64,000 nt of DNA from Eretmocerus hayati (lineage: Eukaryota > Arthropoda > Insecta > Hymenoptera > Aphelinidae). A program made the position numbers and the translations under genes. The notes below the pieces were generated by a model. The model made no database searches. It saw only the letters and a list, made by a program, of their open reading frames with translations, and was not told the origin of the DNA. Every line of letters begins with the position of its first letter. Position 1 is the first letter of the stretch. Positions 21,438-31,968 of the stretch are shown here, piece after piece. The stretch is from NCBI GenBank assembly GCA_029851415.1, contig CM056744.1, positions 17,243,268 to 17,307,267 of the forward strand, written 5' to 3'.

Positions 21438-24400
21438 TTAGATCATTTTGAATAGCGCACAAGAGAAGATCATTCCCAGAAGCTGAAAACAATTTTCAAG
21501 ATTAGAATATGAAAATCAATGCGAATGAGTACTTTCGCAATTCTGAGTGAAATGTATTCATGTACCACGATTAATTTAATTTCAATGGGTGGATAGATTT
21601 GAAGTTTTTTCATCGTGATCGAGATGTTACTAAGGTAAGTGTCCCCTCTGTACCCAACTTGCCCCCATATGCCGATCTCGGGAATGGGCACTCCTTGGCC
21701 TCCCGGCAATTTGTTTTTACGTTTGTTATGTTAAAACATGAGAAAGTAAGTAGTTTGCGTCGACCCCGAATCATTCCTGCGTTCTCCAAAAAATTTAAAG
21801 CGAATTTTCCATTTTTCGTGATTGCTTAGCTAAAAAAGAGCACCGAGGAAACCGCCTTCAGTAAAATCGGTGTCTAATTCTTTGAGTTAAACCAATCTTA
21901 ACGTATCTTAGCGCATTCGATTCCTTGTTTCAAGACCTTCAAAATCCATTTTCCAAAATTGCGAAATTTGAATATGGAGTTGTTTTACGTGCAAAACACG
22001 GAGATGATTTGTAAACAAGGATGCCAACATCGGAGTGTACCTAACATGCCCCCATATGTTTATCTCGAAAGGGCGTGCAGAACGGCTTTTTTTACAACTT
22101 AAAACGTGTTTATCACGTCAAAATAGGTCAGAAATAGTGTTTCGAATCACCGAAAAGCCCCAAATGTGCGTGCACGGCGATAAAAACACTTTATCGCCGA
22201 TTTCCATAATTTATTTCGGAAGAATCGAGACAGTTCGGCTCCAATTGATCCAAATTGGATGTAGTTTAGTGCATTTTAAAGGTCTTTGAACAAGCTTCGG
22301 AATGAGCTAAAGCACGTTGAAAATCGTTGAAGTAAACCAAAGTTATTAAGAAAAAGGCTTAATGGAGGCAAGTTGGGTACACACTTTTGTAAACTCTCAA
22401 AAATCACCTTTTGGGAGAATTCAAACAGTTTGACTCCAGCTGATTTTGATTGGACGTACTTTGACTCATTTCAAAGGTCTTGAGACAAGCTTTAAAATGA
22501 GTTGAGGTACATTGGAAAATTTTGAGATGAGCCAGAGCTATTAAGAAAATGGCTTAATGGGGGCAAGTTGGGTACACTTACCTTATTTACGTTAATACGA
22601 TCTTGTACACTCACCATTAAGAATGCAACGATGATTCCGGTGGTTCCCAAAAGAAGTGCGTGCATCTGCATAAATTCTTTTATAGCCTTGGTGCAGCCAT
22701 ATTGATGCGTCGTAGATGGGTTAATATTTTCTATGCCAAATGTACATGGCATTGCCTGAGAGAATAGAAACTTGGTTGAGTCACGAAAATTGCGGGCTAA
22801 AATTTCAGCCGGTCAAAAATTACTAGCATATATGGAAATGATGAGTTAAGATTTTTTTTCATCTTTAATGACCACTGGTGAATACTTTGAAATTTTTTTT
22901 ATGGGGACTAAAGAATGCAAATTCGTAAAGATTTAGAAAATTTTTGATTGGAAAGAGGCCTGGACACGATTTCATTCAGAGAATTATGTTTAGATCAAAA
23001 ATAAAGAATCGCGTTACTTTATTGTTTTCAATAAGTTTGCTATCAAATGTCTTCTCTACTCCAATAAAGTCAATTTTAATCAATCAATCAATCTACTGAC
23101 ACTGAAGATTATCGGATTTGGAAAAACTCTTGTCTTACCTTCCCGCCGATTATTCTACAGCAACTTTCAGGCACTTCTCCAAATCTGTTCCAGTCATTAT
23201 AGCCTCGAACACCACAGCATTCAAACTAGAACAAAATTTTTCCAAAATTTGTGAGTAAAATCTTGGAAACTCTGCCTTTAAAACATCCAAATCTTGAAAA
23301 TCTCATTAAAACGAGATAACTTATTATTAGATGACAGATTTAGTCTCTGGTTTGTAAAATAAATACTGTGCTAAAGTAGGGTATCTTAATACTCGAATCT
23401 CTGAAAATACAAGAGCAGATTATGGTGGATTGTAGAAGTTATAACTTAAATACGGATAAGTAGTCCTACTTAGTTCGATGATTTTATTTGAAAGCTGAAT
23501 GAAAAATGGGATTCAGACTTTTCAAAACTTGTTTCCGGAATTCTGTAATTCAAAATATAATCATCTGTAGAGGCGATTCGGGAGAATTTTTGTTTGCACT
23601 CAAACAAATTGAGTTTATGTACGTTTACTTTTCTTTTAATTAGTATGACATATAGAAGAATCTGTGGAGCATGGCTCATCAAATTTTGCACAAAGGCCAA
23701 TTTTGTAAAAGTTACATCTCGACATTTCATAATAAAATCGATTTATTGCACTTTTTAGATATAATAGTATATTCTGATACCAATTTATGTAGAAACTTGG
23801 TCTCGCATTCGAGCAGTGATGAGTTTCCATTACCAACCTTACGCAGGGATGTGAATCATACCGAGTATGCAAAATGTTCGGTTCATCAAACCATCATGTC
23901 GGTGAAGTTTTGATCGATTGTGGATCGAATTTTTTTTTGCTTTATTTGTTCGGAAATTTCCTCAGGAACACGATGGAATGTTCAAAATTCCAGTCCGAGG
24001 GTTACTTCATGTCTAGAAAGCGGTTTTTGTATCAAGTAATTTTTTTCCTCGAAAAAAAATAGCCGGAGACCGGTGAAAAGTCACCAATTTTGTCAAAGAG
24101 GTCGAAATACAAGAGATAGAATTTTTTCCAACCGAATCGGTTGCTGGAAAGACCTGAAAGGGGTTCAGTTCAGACTGAGAGCGATATTCACTTGTATGTC
24201 GATTCTTTGGAGGTTATGGGTCGGAGACCGGTATTTAATGCCGGAAAATATTTTTCGATTGGGAAGATATATCCATATGACTTTTCGGCCCGATCGATCG
24301 CTGGGAACACCCAGAGATTGAGGCAATGGGAGGGCCAAAATGGGGCTTCTCTCTGATTTTTTGGAAGTTATGGACGAGAGACCGGTGAATACTTCTAGAA

Positions 24401-27400
24401 TTAGTTGCTTGGATAGAAGATCGTGTCACAGATTTTTTTTCGACCAGATCAATTGCTGGGGAAACCTGGAAATGGGGCTCAGACTAAGAGCGATATTCAC
24501 TTCTACGTCGATTCTTTGGAGGTAATGCGTCGGAGACCGACAATTACTTCCGGAAAATATTTTTCGATTAGAGAGATACGCCTATATAACTTTTCGACCC
24601 TATCGATCGCTGGGAACATCCAAAATCGAGGCAATGCGAGGGCCAAAATGGGGTTTTTGTCCGATTTTTTGTAGGTTATGGTCGTTAGACCGGTAACTCC
24701 TTTCGAAATGAGTTGCTTGGATGGACAGACATGCTCCAGATTTTCTTTCGATCAATCGGTTGATGGGAAGACATACAAATGGCACTTCGAGACTCCCGAC
24801 TTGAGGCTTTCCTTCCAAATTCATGGGTTATGGCTAGGAGACAACTGAATCATCCTGGATTGTGTTGCTCCATCCTTAATATATATATTTTCGAATAAAT
24901 TTGGGAGGAAAGCCTCGAGTCGGGAGTCTAGAAGTGTCATTTGTATGTCTTCCCAGCAACCAATTGATCGAAAGAAAATCTGGAGCAGGGCTGTCCATTC
25001 AAGCAACCTCAATTCAAAAGTAATCACCGGTGTCTCGGCCATAACCTCCAAAATATCGGACAAAAGCCCTGTTTCGGCCCTCCCACTGCCTCGATTTTGG
25101 GTGTTCCCAGCGATCGATCGGGTCTTCAAACCTGATTTATTTTTATCAATTGTGTAAGAGTTCGAATTTTGTTTTCTAAGGTCGTTCACCTCAATGATGA
25201 TCGGAATAAGAGTCTCACAACTCAAAATAGGCATTACCGGTATTCAATCACAGACAAGAATGTCAATATCTTGACCTATGAAATCAATGACATTATTAAG
25301 ATAACTAAAGTTTAATCGAATCATTCTATCTTATCATCTGAGTATCAAAATTTTAAATTAAATGCTTGAACCATTACCGTTCTTTGCGCAAAATCCCAAG
25401 CAACAGTGATATCCTTCCTGTTGCGATAAAGCTGCATTGAATCCCGCATTCGCTGTTGCAATGATTCCGTAAATTTTTCCCGATAAACGTATCCCAAAAT
25501 TCCTCCAATCAGTATCACCACAAATAGCAGCGATACTATGATGAAATACTGTAAATAAAAAGAAAACATGAGAAAATATATTTTATATTCTGTATAGCTA
25601 TGCTCAAATTTACATGTACATATAATGGACTAAAAAATTACCATGAAAAGCATGCACTTAATTTCACGAGAAGCTCCATAGCATCCGAGAAATGCGACCA
25701 CAGCAACTGCAATTCCGGCAACGAGTAGAACGTAAACTGTACCAGATAAGAAAGTACTTCCAGTAAGTTGAGTCATGTAATCAACTTTCTGCACCAGAGA
25801 AAAAATTGACAATCCGGCAAGTATTACTCCTCCCAGCTGAAAATGCAAATGATAATTATGCGGTTTTTTATACAAAATTCGAGAAATTATTTTTCGATTT
25901 TGAATAATTGATGCATCTAGAATAGAGTTACAGAAACGTCCAAATGTGTGAGGGAAATGAGGAGAAATTCAAAACCTAAGAATTGTCCTAGTCGAATCAG
26001 GCGATGAAAATCGATTGACGCAATACTTTGAAAAGTGCGCTACTTGCTTCGCTGTAATTACGTCTCTTTTGCTGCAGCAAGATCAATCGCAATAAGTGAT
26101 CTAGTCGATCATTTGATACACGTTTGTAGACAATATGGTATCATGATGTCATTGTCTAAGTGATGACAAATTACACCCGATTACACCTGATTGGACTTCA
26201 TATTTGTATAAGATGATTTCTGAAAATTACTTTCAGTTTAGTTTTATAGAAAAAGAACCAGCATCGTCGTTTACCAAGTATGCAAGAAAGGATGAATTGA
26301 AGGTGAGAGTGATCTTAGATCTCAATGAAATAGAAATTAGAATCAATCTCTATCTTCACGAAGGTCTTGAAAAATTCTTGAACAACACTCAGGAAGAAGA
26401 TTTACATATTCATCAAAGCTTTACAGTTTAATATTACTAATATCGATCAAAACATGGAAGTAGCCAATTGCGAAAACAATCTTTCTCAACTTGTTTGTTC
26501 AAGATACCATACGAGAAAATTCTAGTAATCTCGAATCGATTATGCACAATAACGATTCAACGATATAATATAGAAAGGATAATTCATTGGAAACCTATTC
26601 TAGCACGGTCTTTATTCTAGAGATCAATTATTCGTCTTCCTGTCCGCAAATCAAGTGTATTGTTGAGTGAGTAAAGTGAGTCACATCGAGTATAGCGAAT
26701 GGAAGTCACCGCAGAGAAAAAAAAACTAGCAAGAAAAATCATCTACTTGGTTCGACAAGTTACATAGCCAAAGACTGCAGTTTTAATAGAGTAGCACTAC
26801 TTTAGTATGTAAGTGCTGACTCAGCCACCTTATTTCCGCACGAAAACACCGCGCGTCGTCATTTTTATCACGGGCGTGACTTTATGCAGTTTATTTGCTT
26901 GCGCGGGTAAATTTCAAAAAAAAATTTTTCAATGTACACTTTTCGAACTTGAATCATCTTCTTGTATGAATCAATGATATTAAATTCGTAAATCGGCATT
27001 GGAGGACTAGTTTTTTATTTCTCTATTGTTGACCTCGGATTTGAGGCCATTTTCAATGAGAAGTTATCGATTGGGTTTGATCGTTGAGATGTTAATCAAA
27101 GAAAAAATGCACTTGAATGACATCGTGAAGAAAAAAGTGTGATTTGAATTCCGGGCCGCGGGTGAAATAATGGCACTAATGTATATGAGTGACATCGAGA
27201 CAAAGATCTGCCAATCCCTGGATAGCTCAGCTAGTAGAGTGTCTTTCCCGGTAAGAAGAAGGCCCCCAGTTTGATTCTGGGTCCAGGCATTTTTTCACGA
27301 TGTCATTCAAATGCATTTTTTCTTTGATTAACATCTTGACGATCAAACCCCGATCGATAATTTCTCACGAAAAATGGCCTCAAATCCGAGGTCAACAATA

Positions 27401-27563
27401 GAGAAAAAAAAATTAGTTCTCCAAATGCCGATCACCGAATTTAATATCATTAATTTTTTCAATGGTTCGATGACTTAATACTTACAAAAATGACAAAATT
27501 TACGATGAACAGCGAATTTTTCATACACCGGCCGCAGCCATCCATCTCCGAATCGTAGCCCAT
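21438..27563 (-). CDS. Tetraspanin, 6 coding exons, 238 aa
   Basis: Four-pass membrane protein that organises receptor and adhesion complexes in the plasma or endosomal membrane (family knowledge). Coding exons on the minus strand: 27563-27486, 25836-25642, 25548-25378, 23225-23139, 22755-22615 and 21482-21438; all introns are phase 0 with GT/AG. Start MGYDSEMDGCGRCMKNS is preceded by an acceptor at 27580, so an untranslated exon lies further upstream. TM1 spans about 18-42, TM2 60-91 with GCYGASREIKC, TM3 92-115, TM4 211-236. The large extracellular loop has the CCG motif (151-153), PESCC (167-171), C181 and C198, i.e. six cysteines. The short tail FKMI ends at TAA. Length and layout are normal; nothing is missing. 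Introns contain element A2, a 155-bp tandem array and a long hairpin. Confidence 0.96.
21633..22583 (-). mobile_element. TA-flanked iterated-motif element A, copy 2
   Basis: Same ends and internal motifs as the copy at 5745, in the opposite orientation, between TA at 21631-21632 and 22584-22585. Both ends carry AGGTAAGTGT. It occupies most of the last tetraspanin intron and stops 31 bp short of exon 5. Confidence 0.85.
22574..22586 (-). promoter_or_regulatory. Cryptic 5' splice site supplied by element A
   Basis: On the minus strand the end of the element reads AATAAG|GTAAGTG. It lies 33 nt beyond the normal exon 5 donor (ATG|GTGAGT at 22615/22614). The 33 nt are in frame and stop-free (VSVQDRINVNK), so using it would insert 11 residues into TM4. 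It matches the U1 consensus better than the normal site. Use is unproven. Confidence 0.5.
24060..25130. repeat. Tandem repeat of about 155 bp with an inverted end
   Basis: The marker GAGACCG or variants recurs at 24066, 24224, 24378, 24533, 24687 and about 24838 (spacing about 150-158 bp). Alternate units resemble each other more (GATTCTTTGGAGGT versus GATTTTTTG-AGTTATGG), giving a dimer of about 310 bp. From about 24905 the same units continue in reverse orientation (CACCGGTGTCTCGGCCATAA at 25025). The array lies in tetraspanin intron 3. Confidence 0.8.
26204..26431 (+). other. Unassigned open frame in tetraspanin intron 1
   Basis: A plus-strand frame of 75 codons (ends LHIHQSFTV, stop) with charged, protein-like text such as KDELKVRVILDLNEIEIRIN. 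It could be a relic exon. No family recognised and no splice partners found. Confidence 0.2.
26973..27451. repeat. Long hairpin: about 163-bp arms around a tRNA-like sequence
   Basis: Left arm 26973-27136 and right arm 27290-27451 pair over their length (for example ATTGTTGACCTCGGATTTGA with its complement, and AATGATATTAAATTCG with its complement) with few mismatches. The loop is 153 bp. The right arm ends 34 bp from tetraspanin exon 1, so any pre-mRNA carries the fold next to that donor. No TSD was recognised. Confidence 0.85.
27217..27287 (+). pseudogene. tRNA-like sequence in the hairpin loop, probably decayed
   Basis: Acceptor arms CCTGGAT and GTCCAGG can pair over 7 bp. The A box is good (TAGCTCAGCTAGTAGAGT). 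The T arm is CCCAG-TTTGATT-CTGGG with a perfect stem, but the B box is altered (AGTTTGATTCT). The anticodon stem is weak and position 33 would be C, not T, so the anticodon cannot be assigned safely. It is a tRNA pseudogene or the head of a tRNA-derived SINE. Confidence 0.6.
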
Positions 27564-28221
27564 TGTGGCCTATCGCCTCCTGTAATGAGAAAATATCAGT
27601 GAAAATTTTTGTGAAGTAGATGAAGAACCCCATACCTCATGATAGAGTGAGGATTCACGATTAAAGATTTTCATGGGAATTAAGGATCACCATCATCCGG
27701 GAATTTTGTTTAATCATTGCATCAAATTACCAAACTGAAAATGAATATTCTGCATATTCTATATATGCTCGCTCGTTTTTAGTCTTTTTCATAAGAAATA
27801 ACCCCAGAACGAATTATTTCTGCCTCTGCTAACTCTCAAAGTCTGATGGGAAGGTGGTATAGAATTTTCTAGAATTTTCGTATTCCAAAATTATTTTTAA
27901 TTAGACTCGGTAAGTGTAGGCTTCAATCGCTCGAGGAAACTGTTCCTTGAGATTATGACTTATTTCTTTCTGTAATTTATTTCTACACGATGCTTCTCTC
28001 TCTTTCCCTCTAAGTCACACTCTACTTAGGTAATTGAAGAATAAATTACCAGGTACATCTCAATCGGGCACACACTTTTCGGAAATACCAGCGAATCTTT
28101 TTGTTCATTCCTTGGTTTATAGCATCTCTACCTATGAAATTACAAAAATTCATTCATAAGTTAAAAATTGTAGAAATTTTTCTAAACGGACGAATGACTC
28201 GAATTTTCAATTTCTGCTACC

Positions 28222-29006
28222 TAAAAGGTGAGTAAGCCTGATTTGCCCCCACTACTTTTATTTTGCTCATAGCTTTGATTCATCTCAAAATTTTTAAACG
28301 TATTCCAACTCATTCTGAAGCTTATTGTTTCAAGACCTTTAAAATGATCTAAGGTACGTTTAATTCCAACAAATTGAAACCGAGCTATCTATTGCGAAAA
28401 AAGATTTTTTGCGAGTTTCCGCAAGGGTGTTCCTAATTTGTTTTCACGAGTATAAAAGGCCTATTTCCACGAGATTATACGAGTTCTTCGTAAAATCGAG
28501 ACATTTCGGCTACCAGGCCTCCAAATAAGACGTACCTTAGCTCATTTTGTAGCTTTTTTTACCCCCTTTCGAATTTTTTGAGTGAGATTTATGTATTTTG
28601 ATGGAGTGAAGGACGAGTTTGAAAAAAGATTATGGGGGCAAATTAGGACACTGCACATGTTCTAGTGATATGCGCGTACTATTAGTTAGGGATTGACTTT
28701 GGCAATTCTGCAAAAAGCATTTATGAAGTTGATTAAAAGACAAAGACAAAAGAAACGAGCTGAAGACCTTTGAAATTGATGACTTCAATTTTGTTTGGCA
28801 TAGCTTTTAGTGACTAACAAAAAAGAAGACGAAAGTACCGAATACCGGATTTTTGTTCTAAAAAATACGCGGATCATTTAAGATCGATCCAACACGTTCA
28901 TTTTCTTATATTTTAACGTAACAAATATGAAAAAAGTGTGTGGCAAAGTCTACGGGTGCATACATTCAAGAACTTGAGTGAGGGCAAATTAGGCATAATA
29001 ACCTTA
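28222..29006. mobile_element. TA-flanked iterated-motif element D
   Basis: Ends TAAAAGGTGAGTAAGCCTGA and the complement of TAAGGTTATTATGCCTAATT. The motif CCTAATTTGCCCCC or close variants recurs four times in both orientations (about 28237, 28433, 28635, 28980). No coding capacity. It lies upstream of the tetraspanin start. Confidence 0.65.
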
Positions 29007-30237
29007 TTTGTCGGTAGTGTCAACTAAAGTGTGCTAAAAGTCCGTACTCTTCCTGAATGCAAAGTTGGATCATCTGATGCATGTAACCTAAATTGTGATT
29101 GATCAAAGTCCTGAACAAAAATTGAAAACATTAACAGTGCGAAATATCAAATATTTTGGGTCAAAAGTAATATACGTGAGCAATCTAACTTTTGAACTAG
29201 AATGATCTGGTCTATCTTCAATGTGTAGTCAGTTTCAAATGGTTCAGAATACTGATATGAATTGTACTTATGTTTATCCCAATTAATTGTAAATTTTGAA
29301 AAATGAAGATATAATCCAGGCTAAACAGATGATCCATCATATGTCCACATTTTTGTGATCTCTGAGTTAGAATCGAATTCGAAAAAAATATAATTGTCCA
29401 TATACATATTGTAATCGAAGATCACATCTTTGCATAAAAGTGTCATCGTGACTCATTACGGTTGTCAATAACATCAAGTTCCTCATGTGTATACTCGCAA
29501 AAAATATAATTAGCGTTTAATACCGGTCTAGTTCAAGTCAGGCAATGAAGAAATACGAGGAGAGACATGATCAAATATTTCGAGGTTTGCTTTGCTTTTT
29601 ACGCAAGTGAGAATCTTAAGTCTACTTCAATGCGGGAATACCTCAGTCTTGATAAACTCTTCATTGAGTGTGCTCAAATTGATATCCTACAGAACGAACT
29701 TTGCGTCACAAAATAAATATTTTTGAGCTCTTTAGGGTGTAATTATCATGCGTACTTATTCACCTTACTTCACCCACATGTGAAATGGCACAAGGAAAAC
29801 TATTATTAACAAGAATGAATTTTTCAATTCTTACATAGAAGATTCACGATATTTTTGTATTCCTTGCACCGGATTGCGAGTACACGATCTCCAAAACTCG
29901 TTCTGAGAATTATGCTCAAGCTATCATTAGTTCAGGTACAGCCAAGAATGTTCGGGGGAAATGCATTTCGGCCATCCATAGGGGCACACTATCCATTTTG
30001 GGTCCCAACAAAATCACATACCGTTTTCCATTGGAATGTTGCTTGAAATCAAGCACGTTTGTGGTTAGTTATTTAACTAGATCAGCAGGACAAAATTGAC
30101 ATAGATTTACTTCTAGACATTTCTGGTAAATCCACATTTTACCGACTGAGGTCCTATAGGTATAATACCCACCCAGTGAACCTATGTGGTTCGTCCTGTA
30201 GGGGTGATCAATGGTAATTCTAGAGAATATGTATAAG
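29007..30237. other. Non-coding stretch
   Basis: AT-rich, no recognised exon, RNA or repeat pair. Any untranslated first exon and promoter of the tetraspanin should lie between 27,580 and here, but could not be placed. Confidence 0.3.
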
Positions 30238-30239
30238 TA

Positions 30240-31966
30240 CCGTCAAATTGGATAACTTTGGTACAGTGGGTGCAACTTTGGTACACCCGTGAAAAATGAC
30301 TATCAAAGCTGCATTCGGCAAGGTAAAAGATTTTATCGCTCTGAAACCTGTTCTCCCCATTTGTAACATGCACGAACAATATTTTCAGCCACCGTAGATC
30401 CCGCGTGGATGATTGCAGTCGTTTATTGAAACTTTTTCGAAAATGGCTGATTTAGCACCGATACGCGAGTGGTCCAGTTAGTGAACCTGGCAAGGACTGT
30501 TCTCGGACGAACTAAGGGTGCATAGTGCTACATTTCGACCACATTTAGCACCATATTGAAGAAATCATCGTCACATTGGGGTATTTGAAGCATTTGAAAT
30601 TTTGATGAATGAAAAACAGGGGGAAAAACTATGAAAAAGTGTACCAAAGTTACCTCACTCTACGTTAGAAGCATGAGAATATACACTGTAAAAAATTTCC
30701 GAGGTAAAAATACCTGGTGGGGTTGTAGATTCACAGCGTTGAGCATGGTGAATTTACCAGAAAGTTATGAAACTTACGAGCGGCTTGTAAATTTACCATG
30801 CTCAGCACAGGAAATTCTGGGACACCATGCTGAGCATGGTGAGTTTACGTTCCGGAGCTTGTAAATTTCCCGTCCCAGGCTTGTAAATTTCATTTGAGTA
30901 CGCGTGCGCGAGTTGCAATCTGAAAATTTTTGAATCGGCCGTTCAAAGCGAACAACTGTATATAATATGGGTATGGGAGTGGAGCAGATGCTGGACAGCA
31001 GACTCGAAAATCAAAAGTGCATGGGCAATAATATGGGCATCCGTCAACGTCTGTATAATACGTAAATAAACGATGTAAATAAAGGGATGTTGCTCTCTGT
31101 GAACTTGCTCGTGAACGTGCATGTGTGATTGTGTGTGATGCCGACAGCGAGAAAAGAGCTCGACGTTCGATATTAGAAAACATTTTCATCCACGGATTTC
31201 TTTTTATAGAATTATTCAAGCGCGATCAATTTCTTTAACGAGGCCACATAGTATTAGGTTATGACCGCACAACAAAATCGATGCATTTTTGTCCAAAAAA
31301 TTCCATCTACCGTAAGAATCAACACATCTCAATATCTCACTACTATGCTAGAAAAGACGGCTAGATGTAAAATCAACAACAACTCGACATTTTATAGAGT
31401 CACAAAGGCACGGCGGCTCCTAAGCGGGAATTCACCGTCCGCCGGTAAGGAAATTTACAAGCCCGCTCGAAAATTCCCCATCCAGGCTTGTAAATTTACA
31501 ATGCTGAGCATGGTGTCCCTAGATTTCCTGTGCTCAGCATGGTGAATTTACATAAATTTTTTTACAGTGTAGGGTAACTCTAGTACAACTTCCTATGACA
31601 GCTTCTTTTCATATCACCTTGAGCCGAGTGATGGTCTATGAGGTTTTAAAATGTTTCAAACAACTTGAAATAAGACTTCTGAACGATTAGAATTAATTCA
31701 CTCGCATGGTGGTGGGCAGAATTGAGATATTCTGTAAGTGTACCAAAGTTGCCCCATCGGGGTCTAACTTTGGTACACTTCATCAACTGCTAATAGCTCC
31801 GGCTTAAACTCATCAAATTGAACTTTGTAGCCCGTCAATCGAAAGCTGAGACTGTAAGCTTTCGATTGACTACTAATAAAAGTCGGTTTTGTCTATGTAT
31901 GTTGGAATGCGGAGCCAAACAAAATGAAAAGCACTGAAAACGTACCAAAATTACTCAATTTGACGG
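30240..31966. mobile_element. TA-flanked iterated-motif element C, carrying a nested element
   Basis: CCGTCAAATTGGATAACTTT (30240) pairs with the right end ...ACTCAATTTGACGG (31966); TA at 30238-30239 and 31967-31968. The motif GTGTACCAAAGTTGCCCC or variants recurs six times (30261, 30279, 30642, 31740, 31769, 31942). About 890 bp of its length is a separate insertion (30684-31569). No transposase. Confidence 0.8.
30684..31569. mobile_element. TA-flanked element F nested in element C
   Basis: Ends CACTGTAAAAAATTT and its complement, with TA at 30682-30683 and 31570-31571. The motif CCATGCTGAGCATGGTGAA or parts of it recurs at least five times in both orientations near the ends, usually next to GTAAATTTAC. 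No transposase. Confidence 0.8.
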
Positions 31967-31968
31967 TA

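Noticed and set aside
24073..24674. Repeated open frames with text such as DSLEVMGRRP in the tandem array
   Set aside because: They follow from the 155-bp repeat and break at unit borders; the gene here is the tetraspanin on the other strand.
27217..27287. Functional tRNA gene
   Set aside because: B box altered, anticodon stem weak and no T at position 33; better as a pseudogene or SINE head.
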